From Akkermansiaceae bacterium (GTDB taxonomy: Bacteria; Verrucomicrobiota; Verrucomicrobiia; Verrucomicrobiales; Akkermansiaceae), in NCBI GenBank assembly GCA_018402445.1, contig JAGYIT010000006.1:186001-250000 (forward strand): a stretch of 64,000 nucleotides of DNA, in the 5' to 3' direction. The position numbers were made by a program, and so were the translations under genes. Numbering within the stretch: position 1 is the stretch's first letter; the number at the start of each line of letters is the position of its first letter. The notes under the pieces are model-generated. The model saw only the letters and a program-made list of their open reading frames with translations. It did not search any database and was not told the DNA's origin. Positions 18,892 to 29,591 of the stretch are shown here, piece by piece.

Positions 18892-21586
18892 ATGTCAGAG
18901 TTAGCGAAAGCCTACGAGCCGCAGGCCGTGGAGGAAAAATGGTATGCCGCATGGCTGGAGGCGGGGTGCTTCCGCGCCGATGAGAATTCCGAAAAGGAGC
19001 CCTACTCGATCGTTATCCCGCCGCCCAACGTCACCGGCATCCTGCACCTCGGGCACGTCCTCAACAACGCGATCCAGGACATCCTCGCCCGCCGCGCGCG
19101 GCAGGAGGGGAAAGAGGTTCTCTGGCTCCCCGGCACCGACCACGCGGGCATTGCCACGCAGGCAAAGGTCGAGCGCGAGCTGCGCGAAAAGGAAGGCAAG
19201 ACCCGCCGCGACCTCGGCCGCGAGGAGTTCCTCAAGCGCGTCTGGGATTTCAAGAACACCCATGGCGACATCATCATCAAGCAGCTCAAGCGCCTGGGCT
19301 GCTCCTGCGATTGGTCGCGCGAGCGCTTCACGATGGACGCGGAATACACGCGCTGGGTCAGTCAGGTGTTCGTCGATCTTTTCAACGAAGGCCTGATCTA
19401 CCGCGGCAAGCGGATGGTGAACTGGTGCCCCGTTTCCCTCACCGCCCTCTCCGATGAGGAGGTGATCATGAAGCCCTCGCGGTCGAAGCTTTTCACCATG
19501 AAATACGAGCTCGCCGACAGCCCTGGCGAGTTCATCGAGATCTCCACCACCCGCCCGGAAACCCTGATGGCGGACGTCGCCGTCGCAGTGCATCCGAAGC
19601 ATCCGAAATACGCAAAGTGGATCGGGAAAATGGTGAAACGTCCTTTTCCTGAGGCGCTCATACCCATCATCGCGGACGACGCCGTGGATCTGGAATTCGG
19701 CACCGGCGCGCTGAAAATCACGCCCGCCCACGACAAGGTCGATTTCGAGATCGGCAAAAAGCACGGCCTGGAAATCGTCGATACGCTCCATCCCGACGGA
19801 CGCATCAACTGCCCCGCCTGCCCGGATCTGGATGGGCTGGACCGTTTCGTCGCCCGCCGCAAGGCCGCCGCGAAGCTGGAGGAAATGGGCCTGCTGATCG
19901 GCATCGAGGAATACGAGAACAGCGTCGGCTACTCCGAGCGCGCCGACGTGCCGATCGAGCCGCGCATCTCCATGCAGTGGTTCCTGCGCTATCCGATGGT
20001 CAAGGAATCCACGGACGCGGTGGCCTCCGGCGAAATCAAGTTCCGCCCCGAGCGCTGGGCGAAAACCTACGCCCACTGGATGGAAAACCTCCAAGACTGG
20101 TGCATCAGCCGCCAGCTCTGGTGGGGGCACCAGATCCCGGTTTGGTATCGGAAAGAAAAGCTCGAAGTTCTCAAGAACGCCGAATCGCTTGAAACGAGGG
20201 ATGCTGCTGCAGGAGATATTTATGTGGGAGTGGAGCCGCCCGCCGATGGCGAATGGGTGCGCGACGAGGACGTCATGGATACGTGGTTTTCCTCATGGCT
20301 CTGGCCGTTCGCTACTATGTCTGACGTAGGTGAAAACTCGCAGACCTTGAGAAAATTCTACCCTACCACCGACCTCGTCACCGGCCCCGACATCATCTTC
20401 TTCTGGGTCGCCCGCATGATCATGGCGGGCTACCGCTTTGCAAACGGGCTGCCGTTCAAGAACGTCTATTTCACCTCCATCATCCGCGACCTCAAAGGCC
20501 GCAAGATGAGTAAATCCCTCGGCAACTCGCCCGACCCCATCGACCTCATGGACAAGTTCGGAGCGGATGGACTCCGCTTCGGCCTGATGCGCATCGCACC
20601 CGTGGGTGCCGACGTCCGTTTCGACGAATCCTCCGTCGAGGAAGGCCGGAACTTCGCCAACAAGCTCTACAATGCCTGCCGTTTCCGGCAGATGGATAAA
20701 GAAATTTCAAATTTCAAAACTCAAATTTCAAAAGATCATAGCCTGCCGGTTTATCATGTTTTAGTCATATCGAAGCTCGACCAGCTCGCCGAAGACCTCA
20801 AAGGCATCTACGCCGAATACCGCTTCGGCGAGATCGCGCAGCGCCTCTACGAATTCCTGTGGAACGATTTCTGCGACAAATGGCTCGAAGCCGTGAAAGC
20901 CGATCTCCGCGAATCCGCCACGCCGGAAGCCCGCGCCGCCGCGCTCGGCACCTTCGATGCCGTGATGAGCCGTTATCTCCAGCTCCTGCATCCCTACATG
21001 CCCCACGTCACCGAGGAGCTCTCCGAGCGGATGGACTACGTTACCGCTGGCGAGTTCGTGATGAGAAAATCCCTGCCGGAGAAACCGTTGCTCGCGGAGC
21101 TTTCCGCAGGTGAAATCGAAGCCGCACAGAAACAGGCCGCCGCCATCTACGAGGCCGCAGGCCGCCTCCGCAACCTCAAGGCGGAATACAACCTCGGCTC
21201 CCGCAAGGATGTGCGCTTCGTCATGAAAGGCGCGGCCGCATGGCTTTCCCCCGAACTCAACGTCCTCGCCCTCCTCGCCGGCTCTACGGAGATCCTAGTA
21301 GATGATGGCTACGAAGCCCCCAAAGGAACCCCCGCCGCCGTCACCCCGGTCGGCGAGGCCTACATGCCTATGGAAGGCCTGATCGATGTCGAGGCGGAGC
21401 GCGCCCGCATTTCCAAGGAGATCGAGAAAATGCGCATCGAGGTGACGAAATCCGAAGGCAAACTCGGCAACGCCAGTCTTCGTGGATCGCGCACCGCCTG
21501 AGGTGGTGGTGCAGGAGAAGCAGCGCCTTGAAGAATGGAAAATCAAGCTCGCCCAACTGGGTGAAATGCTCGAAGCCCTAAATTAA
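18892..21586 (+). CDS. valS: Valyl-tRNA synthetase with apparent +1 frameshift near 21478
   Basis: PPNVTGILHLGHVLNNAIQD (HIGH), KMSKSLGNSPDP (KMSKS). ORF track stops at 21501, but the conserved C-terminus FVDRAPPEVVVQEKQRLEEWKIKLAQLGEMLEALN continues in the next frame to 21586. Confidence 0.95.
20701..20733 (+). repeat. AT-rich TTTCAAA-type repeat inside valS
   Basis: gaaatttcaaatttcaaaactcaaatttcaaaa; same repeat style as intergenic copies at 1458 and 8353. Confidence 0.7.
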
Positions 21587-21589
21587 CCT

Positions 21590-22684
21590 ATGTCCGCACT
21601 CAACAATTTCCCGGAAATCGACGAAGCCTCCCTGCAACTCCTCGAAGCCGCCGGCATCCGCAGCGCCGAGCAGCTTGCAGAGCAGGACATCGATCACCTC
21701 GTCGCCGAGCTGAAGCGTGCGAACGAACTTCTCTCCGTCGCCAAGCGCGCCCCCGGCAAGGCCACCGTGATGAAATGGATCGCGGGAGCCATGGATCTGG
21801 TCGCCGGCGAAACCGCCGACGAAGAACCGGAAGAAACCGCCGAAGAAACCCCGCCCGAGACGCGATCCGTAATCGCCCCGCCGGTAAACTACGAGGCGAG
21901 CGTCGAGGTGGCCGACATGTTATCCCGCGCCCCTTGCGCTATCCCGCTCCCCGGGAGAATCATGATGGAGAAAGGCCTGCGCGTCCCCGACGTGCCCGCT
22001 GGCCTCTTGCTCAACCGTTACTCCGGAGACCTCGACGCACGCATCGGTGAATCCACCGCGCCCAAGTCGGAAGTGCCCTTGCGCCGCCGCACCGGAAACG
22101 TGGAGTCGATCTCCAAGCAGGCCACGCGCCGCCAATTCGACGCGTCTTCCGCAAAGCCCGACGCCTCTTCCGCGCAAGGCGGTAAGCGCGTTCCCGTCTC
22201 GAAGGTCGGGCATGAGAAGGATCGCGTCGCGCTGATCCGCGCGCCGCGCGAGGAGACGAACCGCGGCAAGGATCCCGAATCCCGCCGCTATGTCCGCGGC
22301 GTGCTCCACACCCACCCCTGGAGCTTGCGCCTCGGAGCCGTTTTTTCCCTGCTCCTCCTCATCAATCTGCCCTGCGCCATCCTTTCCGGTTTCCTTTTGC
22401 TCGCATCGGGCGAGGCACCGGACACCTTCGATTGGGTGGGGGAATGGATACTGGCATTCCCCGTCGTCCTGCCGATCACCGGCCTAGGCTACCTTATCTG
22501 GGGCACGACCGGGAAATGCCGCATCTGCACACAGAAGCTCTTCGTCCACAAAGGCGCCCTCAAGCACGCCAAGGCGCACCGCTTTCCGGGATTGGGCTTC
22601 GTCATCCCGATCTGCCTTCACCTCCTCGCATTCAGTTGGTTCCGCTGTTCCTCTTGCGGGACGCCCGTCCGTCTGAAAAAGTAG
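21590..22684 (+). CDS. Hypothetical: HhH-like N-terminus (DUF4332-like) plus membrane/zinc-ribbon C-terminus
   Basis: IDEASLQLLEAAGIRSAEQLAEQDIDHLVAEL; C-terminal TM segments with CRIC and CSSC pairs. Confidence 0.55.
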   Translation: MSALNNFPEIDEASLQLLEAAGIRSAEQLAEQDIDHLVAELKRANELLSVAKRAPGKATVMKWIAGAMDLVAGETADEEPEETAEETPPETRSVIAPPVNYEASVEVADMLSRAPCAIPLPGRIMMEKGLRVPDVPAGLLLNRYSGDLDARIGESTAPKSEVPLRRRTGNVESISKQATRRQFDASSAKPDASSAQGGKRVPVSKVGHEKDRVALIRAPREETNRGKDPESRRYVRGVLHTHPWSLRLGAVFSLLLLINLPCAILSGFLLLASGEAPDTFDWVGEWILAFPVVLPITGLGYLIWGTTGKCRICTQKLFVHKGALKHAKAHRFPGLGFVIPICLHLLAFSWFRCSSCGTPVRLKK

Positions 22685-22687
22685 GCC

Positions 22688-23599
22688 ATGGCCATTACCC
22701 GGAAATCCGCCCCCGCGCTTTTCGCCGGCCTGCTGCTGGCCTCCTGCGGCGGTGAGAGGAAGCTCAACCTCAAGGAAGCCATGCCCCCCCCCGGCATAGG
22801 GCCGCGCATCCGCGCCTCAACGGATGGCGGCACGCCCGTCGTGCCCGGCGGCAACGCCCGCCCCGCTCCCGTCAACCTCACCCCCGCCGAGGACATCGCA
22901 TGGACGGGATTCGACGGCGAAGGCATACCCGAGCTGGAGAACCTCATGGCCGCCCCGAAAAAGGGGCCGTGGGAGGATAGCGAGACACTCGCCCGGCAGA
23001 CCGCCGCCCGCGAGGGCAAGCCGATCCTCGTCTGGTTCACCGACTCCGCCCGCAGCCCCATGTGCAAGGTCTTGAGCGCCGAGCTTTTCTCCGATCTCGC
23101 CTTCGGTAAATGGGCGGAAGACAGGCTCGTCCGGCTCCGCGTCGATGCCAATGTCTCGGTGAACGATCCCAACCTTTCCCTCGACCAGAAGGTCACCCGC
23201 GAGGTGGAAATCAAGGACTACGTGAAGCGCATAAAAAAGCGCTACCGCATCCTCGGCCATCCCTCCGTCATCATGCTCAACCCCAGCGGCGAGGTCATAG
23301 CGCGGTACCGCGGCTATAAGCGCGGCGACAAGGATTACTACTGGGGGCTCATCCGGCAGGGTGTCGCTTCCTCCGAGTCCGCCTACCGGGATTGGCGGAA
23401 AGGGCTGGAGGCGAAAGGCTACCGCGAGTGGCGCGGCGAAAGCGGGCGCAAGGTGTTTGCCAAGCTGCTCTCCTACTCCAAGGGCACGCTCATCCTCATC
23501 GAGCCGGGCGGCGAGCGCTTCCGCACCCGCGAGGAAAACCTCTCCAAAGACGACAGAAAATGGATCGAAGAACAGAAAGCGCTGCGAGGCATCGAGTGA
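22688..23599 (+). CDS. Lipoprotein with thioredoxin-like domain and SHD1-like C-terminus
   Basis: Lipobox LLLASCGG; KPILVWFTDSARSPMCKVLSAELF...HPSVIMLNPSGEVIARYRGY; REWRGESGRKVFAKLLSYSKGTLILIEPGGERFRTREENLSKDDRKWIEEQ. Confidence 0.65.
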   Translation: MAITRKSAPALFAGLLLASCGGERKLNLKEAMPPPGIGPRIRASTDGGTPVVPGGNARPAPVNLTPAEDIAWTGFDGEGIPELENLMAAPKKGPWEDSETLARQTAAREGKPILVWFTDSARSPMCKVLSAELFSDLAFGKWAEDRLVRLRVDANVSVNDPNLSLDQKVTREVEIKDYVKRIKKRYRILGHPSVIMLNPSGEVIARYRGYKRGDKDYYWGLIRQGVASSESAYRDWRKGLEAKGYREWRGESGRKVFAKLLSYSKGTLILIEPGGERFRTREENLSKDDRKWIEEQKALRGIE

Positions 23600-23758
23600 G
23601 GTTTTTGCTCCTCGCCACCCGTATTAGCTTTCTCAAAAAGGACGGCTACTCACCATGGCGCTACAAGCACATGGTGCCGCCGAAATCCTCTGTCAGTGAA
23701 ACCCAATACGAAATCGATTACAGCGAAGACCGCTGGTCGATGTGAAACCAAACCCGCT

Positions 23759-25408
23759 ATGAAAACCGCCCTGCTGCTGTTCCTTTTTTCCCCGCTCCTC
23801 CACGCGGAAAAGGAAGCCCCCCGCCCGAACATCGTCCTCATCATGTCGGACGACATGGGCTACTCGGATCCGGGTTGCTACGGCGGCGAGATCGAGACGC
23901 CCACCCTCGACAAGCTCGCCGCCAACGGCCTGCGCTACACCCGTTTCTACAACACCGGCCGCTGCTGCCCCACCCGCGCCTCGCTGCTCACCGGACTCTA
24001 CGCCCACCAAGCGGGCATCGGCCGGATGACCGACGACCTCGGCCAGCCCGGCTACCGCGGCGACCTTTCCCGCAACGCCGTCACCCTCGCCGAGGCGCTC
24101 AAGCCCGCCGGATACCGCACCTACATGTCGGGGAAATGGCACGTCACCACCCAGCTCAAGCCCGACGGCGACAAGGCGAACTGGCCCCGCCAGCGCGGCT
24201 TCGACCGCTTCTACGGCACCATCATCGGCGCGGGCAGTTTCTACGATCCGTGGACGCTCACCCGCGAAAACGACGCGATCACCCCGGAAAACGATCCGCT
24301 CTACCAGCCCGAGCGCTACCACTACACCGAGGCGATCAGCGACAACGCCGTCATGTTTGCCAAGGAGCACGCGGAGAAACACGCGGACGAGCCTTTCCTC
24401 ATGTATGTCGCCTACACCGCCCCGCACTGGCCCATGCATGCTTTCCCGGAGGACATCGAAACATACAAAGGCCGCTACGACGCCGGATACGAGGCGATCC
24501 GCAAGGCCCGCTTCGACCGCATGAGGAAAATGGGCCTGATTCCCGAGGAATGGGAACTCAGCCCCCCTTCGCAGCGTTGGGCGGATGTGCCGGAGGAAAG
24601 GCGCGCCTGGGAACTCCGCTGCATGGAAACCTACGCCGCGATGGTGACCGCCATGGATCGCGGCATCGGACGCCTCGTCGCCGCCCTCGAAGCCAACGGC
24701 CAGCTCGACAACACCCTCATCCTCTACCTCCACGACAACGGCGGCTGCGCCGAGCAACTCGGCCGCAAGCCGCTCAAGAGGGTGCCGCAAGGCATCGTCC
24801 CCATGGCAAAGGACGAGCTCCAGACCCGGATGATCCCCGAGCGCTCCCGCGAAGGCCTGCCGGTGCTCACCGGCCCGGAGGTCATGCCCGGTCCTTCGGA
24901 AACCTACATCGCCTACGGCCAGGGCTGGGCTAACGTTTCCAACACCCCCTTCCGCCTCCACAAATCCAGAAACCATGAAGGTGGCATCGCCACCCCGCTC
25001 ATCGCCCACTGGCCCAAGGGCATCGCCGCGCGCGGCGAGTTCCGCCACCGCCCCGGCCACCTTATCGACATCATGCCCACCGTCGTCGAACTCGCCGGAG
25101 CCGCTTACCCCGCTGGCGAGATCCTCCCCATGGAAGGAGCCAGCCTCGCCGCGAGTTTCACCAAGGACGAAAACCCCGACCGCACCCTCCTCTGGGAGCA
25201 CTACGACAGCCGCGCGATCCTGCGCGGGAAGTGGAAACTCGTCGGCCTCCCCACCAAACCCTGGGAACTCTACGACATCGAGGCCGACCGATCCGAGATG
25301 CATGACCTTTCCGCCAAACACCCGGAAACCGCCAAGGAACTCGCCGACCTCTGGGAAAAGGAAGCCCACCGAACCCTCATCTACCCGAGGCCGACGGGCA
25401 AGAAGTGA
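23759..25408 (+). CDS. Secreted arylsulfatase
   Basis: MKTALLLFLFSPLLHAEKEAPRPNIVLIMSDDMGYSDPGCYGGEIETPTLDKLA, CCPTRASLLTG, GKWHVT, LHDNGGC. Confidence 0.94.
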   Translation: MKTALLLFLFSPLLHAEKEAPRPNIVLIMSDDMGYSDPGCYGGEIETPTLDKLAANGLRYTRFYNTGRCCPTRASLLTGLYAHQAGIGRMTDDLGQPGYRGDLSRNAVTLAEALKPAGYRTYMSGKWHVTTQLKPDGDKANWPRQRGFDRFYGTIIGAGSFYDPWTLTRENDAITPENDPLYQPERYHYTEAISDNAVMFAKEHAEKHADEPFLMYVAYTAPHWPMHAFPEDIETYKGRYDAGYEAIRKARFDRMRKMGLIPEEWELSPPSQRWADVPEERRAWELRCMETYAAMVTAMDRGIGRLVAALEANGQLDNTLILYLHDNGGCAEQLGRKPLKRVPQGIVPMAKDELQTRMIPERSREGLPVLTGPEVMPGPSETYIAYGQGWANVSNTPFRLHKSRNHEGGIATPLIAHWPKGIAARGEFRHRPGHLIDIMPTVVELAGAAYPAGEILPMEGASLAASFTKDENPDRTLLWEHYDSRAILRGKWKLVGLPTKPWELYDIEADRSEMHDLSAKHPETAKELADLWEKEAHRTLIYPRPTGKK

Positions 25409-25563
25409 GGAACAGAACAGGCGAGCTATGATTCGGGGCAGCGCTTGTTGGGAAGCGTTTCGCGCAGTTCCTCGGCCGAGGTTTTCCCGAGCCAGTTGAT
25501 CGAAATTTGGAAGCGAAGTGTTTGCCGGGCAAGCGAATGGCGTTTAGAACCCTGCGACACGCT

Positions 25564-26064
25564 ATGCACGAAGACCCCATCATCGACCTCCACAGCGACG
25601 CCCATTTCATGGGGCAGGCGATGCGGGAGGCGATGAAGGCCTATGCCGCCTCCGAGGTGCCGGTGGGTGCGGTGGTGGTGCATGAGGGAAAAGTCATCGG
25701 CCGCGCGTGGAACCAGGTGGAGACGCTGAAGGATGCGACCGCGCACGCGGAAATGCTGGCGCTGACCGCCGCGCAGCAGGCACTCGGCGATTGGCGGCTG
25801 GAGAACTGCACGCTTTACGTCACAAAGGAACCCTGCCCGATGTGCGCGGGGGCGATCGTGCATTGCCGGCCGACGCGGGTGGTCTTCGGCTGCTCCGATC
25901 CCAAGGCGGGTGCGGCGGGAGGATGGATCAACCTTTTGGAATCAAATCCGCCGTTGAACCACCGCTGCGAGGTGACTTCCGGAGTGCTCGGCGAGGAGTC
26001 GCTAGCGCTGCTCCAGAGTTTTTTCCGCGAAGCCCGCCAACGCAAGAAGATGGACGAATCCTGA
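25564..26064 (+). CDS. tadA: tRNA-adenosine(34) deaminase
   Basis: EVPVGAVVVHEGKVIGRAWN, TAHAEMLAL, EPCPMCAGAIVHCRPTRVVFGCSDPKAGAAG. Confidence 0.94.
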   Translation: MHEDPIIDLHSDAHFMGQAMREAMKAYAASEVPVGAVVVHEGKVIGRAWNQVETLKDATAHAEMLALTAAQQALGDWRLENCTLYVTKEPCPMCAGAIVHCRPTRVVFGCSDPKAGAAGGWINLLESNPPLNHRCEVTSGVLGEESLALLQSFFREARQRKKMDES

Positions 26065-26101
26065 AAAATCCCCGAAGAAAACCCCGTTAAACAAAAACGA
26101 T

Positions 26102-27955
26102 ATGAGAATCCTCGTTGCCCTAAGCTGCCTTTTCGCACTCACCCAAGCCCACGCCGCCACCTTCCTCGTCGAGGCGGAGCAATTCGCCGACAAGGGCGGC
26201 TGGGGGATCGACACCCAGTTCATCGAGTCGATGGGGTCGCCCTATCTGATCGCCCATGGCCTCGGCAAACCCGTCGCCGACGCTACCACCAAGGCGAGCG
26301 TGCCCGAGGACGGCGATTACCGGGTGTGGGTGCGGACCATCGACTGGACGAAGCGCCTCGACCGGCCCGCCAGCGCGGGGCTTTTCAAGGTGACGGTGAA
26401 CGGCGAGCCGCTGGAAACCGAACTCGGCGGCGGCGATCCTGAGTGGACATGGCAGCTTGCGGGAAATGTCGCGTTGAAGGCAGGGGAAATGACCTTGGGT
26501 CTGCGCGACCTGACAGGTTTCAACGGCCGTGCGGACGCGATCCTTTTTAGCAGCCGCCCGGATTTCACCCCGCCGCCGGACGCGACCTTCGAGGAGCGCA
26601 CCGCGTGGGGGATTCCCGGCGTGCCGGCCACGCAGGTGGACGCCGGTGAATTCGATCTCGTCGTCGTCGGCGGCGGTTACGGCGGGCTCGGCGCGGCGAT
26701 TTCCGCGGCGCGGATGGGCGCGAAGGTGGCCCTGATCCAGAACCGCAAGCTGCTCGGCGGCAACGGTTCCTCCGAGATCCGCGTGTGGGCGAAAGGGAAT
26801 TACCCCGAGAGCGAGTATCCGCTCCACGAGATCATCCAAGAGTTCGAGGACAAAGCCGAGGCCTCGCCCGCGCCTGCCGAGGAGTTCGTGGATGACAAGA
26901 AGGACAAGGCCGTCGCCGCCGAGAAAAACATCACGCTTTTCCTCGGTCACCACGCCTACGGGGTAGTGATGGAGGAAGGGAAAATCGCCGCTGTGCGCGC
27001 GGTGGACATCGAGGCCGGGAAGCTGATCCGCGTGAAGGGACGTTTCTTCGCCGACTGCACGGGGCACGGTTTCATCGGGCTGTGGGCGGGCGCGGATACG
27101 AAATCCACCGAGAAAGGCCGCATGGGCATGAGCAACATGTGGCTGTGGGAAAACCGGGACCAACCCGTCGCTTTTCCCGAGAAACCATGGATGCACAAGT
27201 TCGGCACAGATCAATTTCCCTACCCGAAACTCCGCGGCTCCTACGGTCACGCCGAATGGTTCTGGGAAAGCGGTTACGACAACCATCCGATCAAGGAACT
27301 CGAGAACACCCGCGACCTGAACCTGCTCACCGCCTTCAGCGCGTGGAACTCAATGAAGAACCACGGAGCCCACAAGGAACGCGATCCGAAAGGCCACGCG
27401 AACGCGGAGTTGACATGGCTGGCCTACGTCGGCGGCACCCGCGAGACCCTCCAGATCCTCGGCGACGTGATCCTCACCGGTGACGACGTGCGCGGGAACC
27501 GGAAGTTCGACGACGCAACGTTCAGGGCGACCTGGTCGATCGACCTGCACTATCCGCTTGAGAAATACGTGGACACGATCCCCGGCAAACCTTTCATCGC
27601 CCGCGCCGTGCATGACCGCTCGTTCGATCAGAAGTCCGGCTACGCGGTGTCCTACCGCACGCTATACTCCCGCAACATCCCGAACCTGTTCATGGCCGGG
27701 CGCAACATCAGCGTGGAGCGGGAGGCTCTGGGCACGATCCGCGTGATGAAAACGATCGGCATGATGGGCGTCACGGTCGGCCGCGCCGCCGCGCTGGCCA
27801 CGGTGCGCGAAGGCACGCCGAGGGATGTTTACGCGAAGCACCTCGATGAGGTGAAAACGCTGTGGAGGCTTCCCGGCAACAAGCGCTTCGAAAGCCTCGG
27901 CGAGCTGAAAGGATTCCTCGATGCCCAGACCGGAAGCGCCAAGCCCGAAAACTGA
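26102..27955 (+). CDS. Secreted FAD-dependent oxidoreductase (FAD_oxidored type) with N-terminal beta-rich domain
   Basis: Signal peptide; DLVVVGGGYGGLGAAISAARMGAKVALIQNRKLLGGNGSSEIRVW dinucleotide fold; NLFMAGRNISV near the C-terminus. Confidence 0.85.
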   Translation: MRILVALSCLFALTQAHAATFLVEAEQFADKGGWGIDTQFIESMGSPYLIAHGLGKPVADATTKASVPEDGDYRVWVRTIDWTKRLDRPASAGLFKVTVNGEPLETELGGGDPEWTWQLAGNVALKAGEMTLGLRDLTGFNGRADAILFSSRPDFTPPPDATFEERTAWGIPGVPATQVDAGEFDLVVVGGGYGGLGAAISAARMGAKVALIQNRKLLGGNGSSEIRVWAKGNYPESEYPLHEIIQEFEDKAEASPAPAEEFVDDKKDKAVAAEKNITLFLGHHAYGVVMEEGKIAAVRAVDIEAGKLIRVKGRFFADCTGHGFIGLWAGADTKSTEKGRMGMSNMWLWENRDQPVAFPEKPWMHKFGTDQFPYPKLRGSYGHAEWFWESGYDNHPIKELENTRDLNLLTAFSAWNSMKNHGAHKERDPKGHANAELTWLAYVGGTRETLQILGDVILTGDDVRGNRKFDDATFRATWSIDLHYPLEKYVDTIPGKPFIARAVHDRSFDQKSGYAVSYRTLYSRNIPNLFMAGRNISVEREALGTIRVMKTIGMMGVTVGRAAALATVREGTPRDVYAKHLDEVKTLWRLPGNKRFESLGELKGFLDAQTGSAKPEN

Positions 27956-29591
27956 CCGCAAGCGCCGCCTGAAGCGGTGGACCCTCGGCTCCTACCGGCT
28001 CGGCGTCATCCTCGCGGCGCTCGCCTGTCTGCGGGCGCTGCCGCGCGATGAGGTGTCGCTCGATCCGGCGGTGGTTCTGGAGATGTCGCGGGAGGCGATC
28101 CCTGGCGCGGTTTCAGCAGGTGATCCTGCCGATGGACTGTTCCCGCTGCTTGACGGCGATTCCCAAACGGTCGGCTGGGCGACCTCGACCTATCCCCAGG
28201 CCGCGAAGATCCAGGGTTATTCGGGTTCCTCGGAGCTGCTGATGGTCTTCGGTGCGGATCGCAAGGTGAAGGCCGTCCGTTTCCTCGCCAGCGCGGACAC
28301 CGACGGCCATGTGAAAAAAGTGCGCGATGATGAACCGTTCTGGCGGCAGTGGGACGGCAAGGCGGAGGCGGAGTTGGGTGCTCCCGGTTCTCCGATTGTC
28401 GTTTCCGGGGCCACCCTGACCAGCGAGGCGATGGCGCGGGGGGTGGCGGCGCGCTTCGGGGCGGAGGGGATGGACGAGTGGTTTCCCGATGCGCTGAAGC
28501 TGGCGGATGTCGCGAAACAATTTCCCGGGGCGGATCGGATTTCCGAAAGCGATGTCAGCGGGATCCATCAGGTTTGGGAAAAGGAGGAGCTGTTAGGCAC
28601 GGTGCTCCGTAGCAGCCGGATGGGGATTTCCGCGCGCGGTTACAACGGCACCTCGGATGTGATCGTCTGCCTCTCGCCGGATGGGGAAAAGGTTTTGGGA
28701 ATCGGTTTTCTCGGCAGCCGCGACAACGAACCCTACGTGAGCGACGTGCGCGATGAGGTGAAATTTGCGGACGGCTTCGCGGGGAAAAGCGTGGCGACGG
28801 TTCTGGCGGAGGACACGAGGGCGTCGCCTTCGCTTTTCACCAGCGGTGCCAGCTACACGAACCATGCGGTCGTGGAGAGCGTGCGGGAAATGCTGCGCCG
28901 CCACCTCGCGGAGGAGGAGGGAACAGGCTTTCCGTGGAAAGCTTCGCTCGCCTTCGCGTGGATCGGGATTGGGGTTTTCGTGGGTGTCAACAAGGTCGGT
29001 AACAAGTCGGCGGTGCGTCTCGGTTACGCGGCGATATCGGTGGCGGCGGGACTCACGCTCGGCTGGATGGTGAGCCAGGATCAGTTGGTGGGTTGGGGGA
29101 TGAACGGCTTCGGATGGCGCGGCATCCTGCCCTTGCTCGCGCTCACCGCCGCCGCGCTGGTAATTCCGGCTTTCACGGGAAAGAACGTTTATTGCAACCG
29201 GATCTGCCCGCACGGCGCGGCGCAAACGCTCGCCGGGCGGTCTGGTGAAAAACGCTTCCACCTGCCGCCGAAGCTCCACGCCGCGCTCACCCGTTTGCCA
29301 TGGCTCACGCTGCTCGCGATCTGGGCACTCGCCTTTCTCGCCAGCGGCATCCCTTTCGCTTACTTCGAGCCGTTCGAGACGTGGAGCAGCGGCTTCGTCG
29401 CCTTCATTCCCGCCGCGATCCTCACCGTCGGCCTCGTCGCCGCGTTTTTCCTGCCGCAGGCGTATTGCCACTACGGCTGCCCGACGGGTGCCTTGCTGAA
29501 ATTCCTGACCGCGTCGCCGACGGCATGGACACGCCGCGACACCATCGCCGCCCTCCTCATCGTCGCCGCCCTGTCACGCGTGCTGTTATGA
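27921..29591 (+). CDS. NosR/RnfG-like FMN-binding membrane protein with polyferredoxin-like C-terminus
   Basis: Two FMN-binding-type segments (SGATLTSEA and SGASYTNHA), several TM helices, CNRICPHGAAQ and CHYGCPTGALLK. Confidence 0.8.
   Translation: MPRPEAPSPKTDRKRRLKRWTLGSYRLGVILAALACLRALPRDEVSLDPAVVLEMSREAIPGAVSAGDPADGLFPLLDGDSQTVGWATSTYPQAAKIQGYSGSSELLMVFGADRKVKAVRFLASADTDGHVKKVRDDEPFWRQWDGKAEAELGAPGSPIVVSGATLTSEAMARGVAARFGAEGMDEWFPDALKLADVAKQFPGADRISESDVSGIHQVWEKEELLGTVLRSSRMGISARGYNGTSDVIVCLSPDGEKVLGIGFLGSRDNEPYVSDVRDEVKFADGFAGKSVATVLAEDTRASPSLFTSGASYTNHAVVESVREMLRRHLAEEEGTGFPWKASLAFAWIGIGVFVGVNKVGNKSAVRLGYAAISVAAGLTLGWMVSQDQLVGWGMNGFGWRGILPLLALTAAALVIPAFTGKNVYCNRICPHGAAQTLAGRSGEKRFHLPPKLHAALTRLPWLTLLAIWALAFLASGIPFAYFEPFETWSSGFVAFIPAAILTVGLVAAFFLPQAYCHYGCPTGALLKFLTASPTAWTRRDTIAALLIVAALSRVLL

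Noticed and set aside
23600-23745. Possible peptide RISFLKKDGYSPWRYKHMVPPKSSVSETQYEIDYSEDRWSM before the second sulfatase
   Set aside because: No credible start or family; only the tail of an out-of-frame ORF.
25426-25560. Minus-strand 44-codon ORF VSQGSKRHSLARQTLRFQISINWLGKTSAEELRETLPNKRCPES
   Set aside because: Peptide-like composition but short, GTG start, and no family recognised; not supported enough to call.
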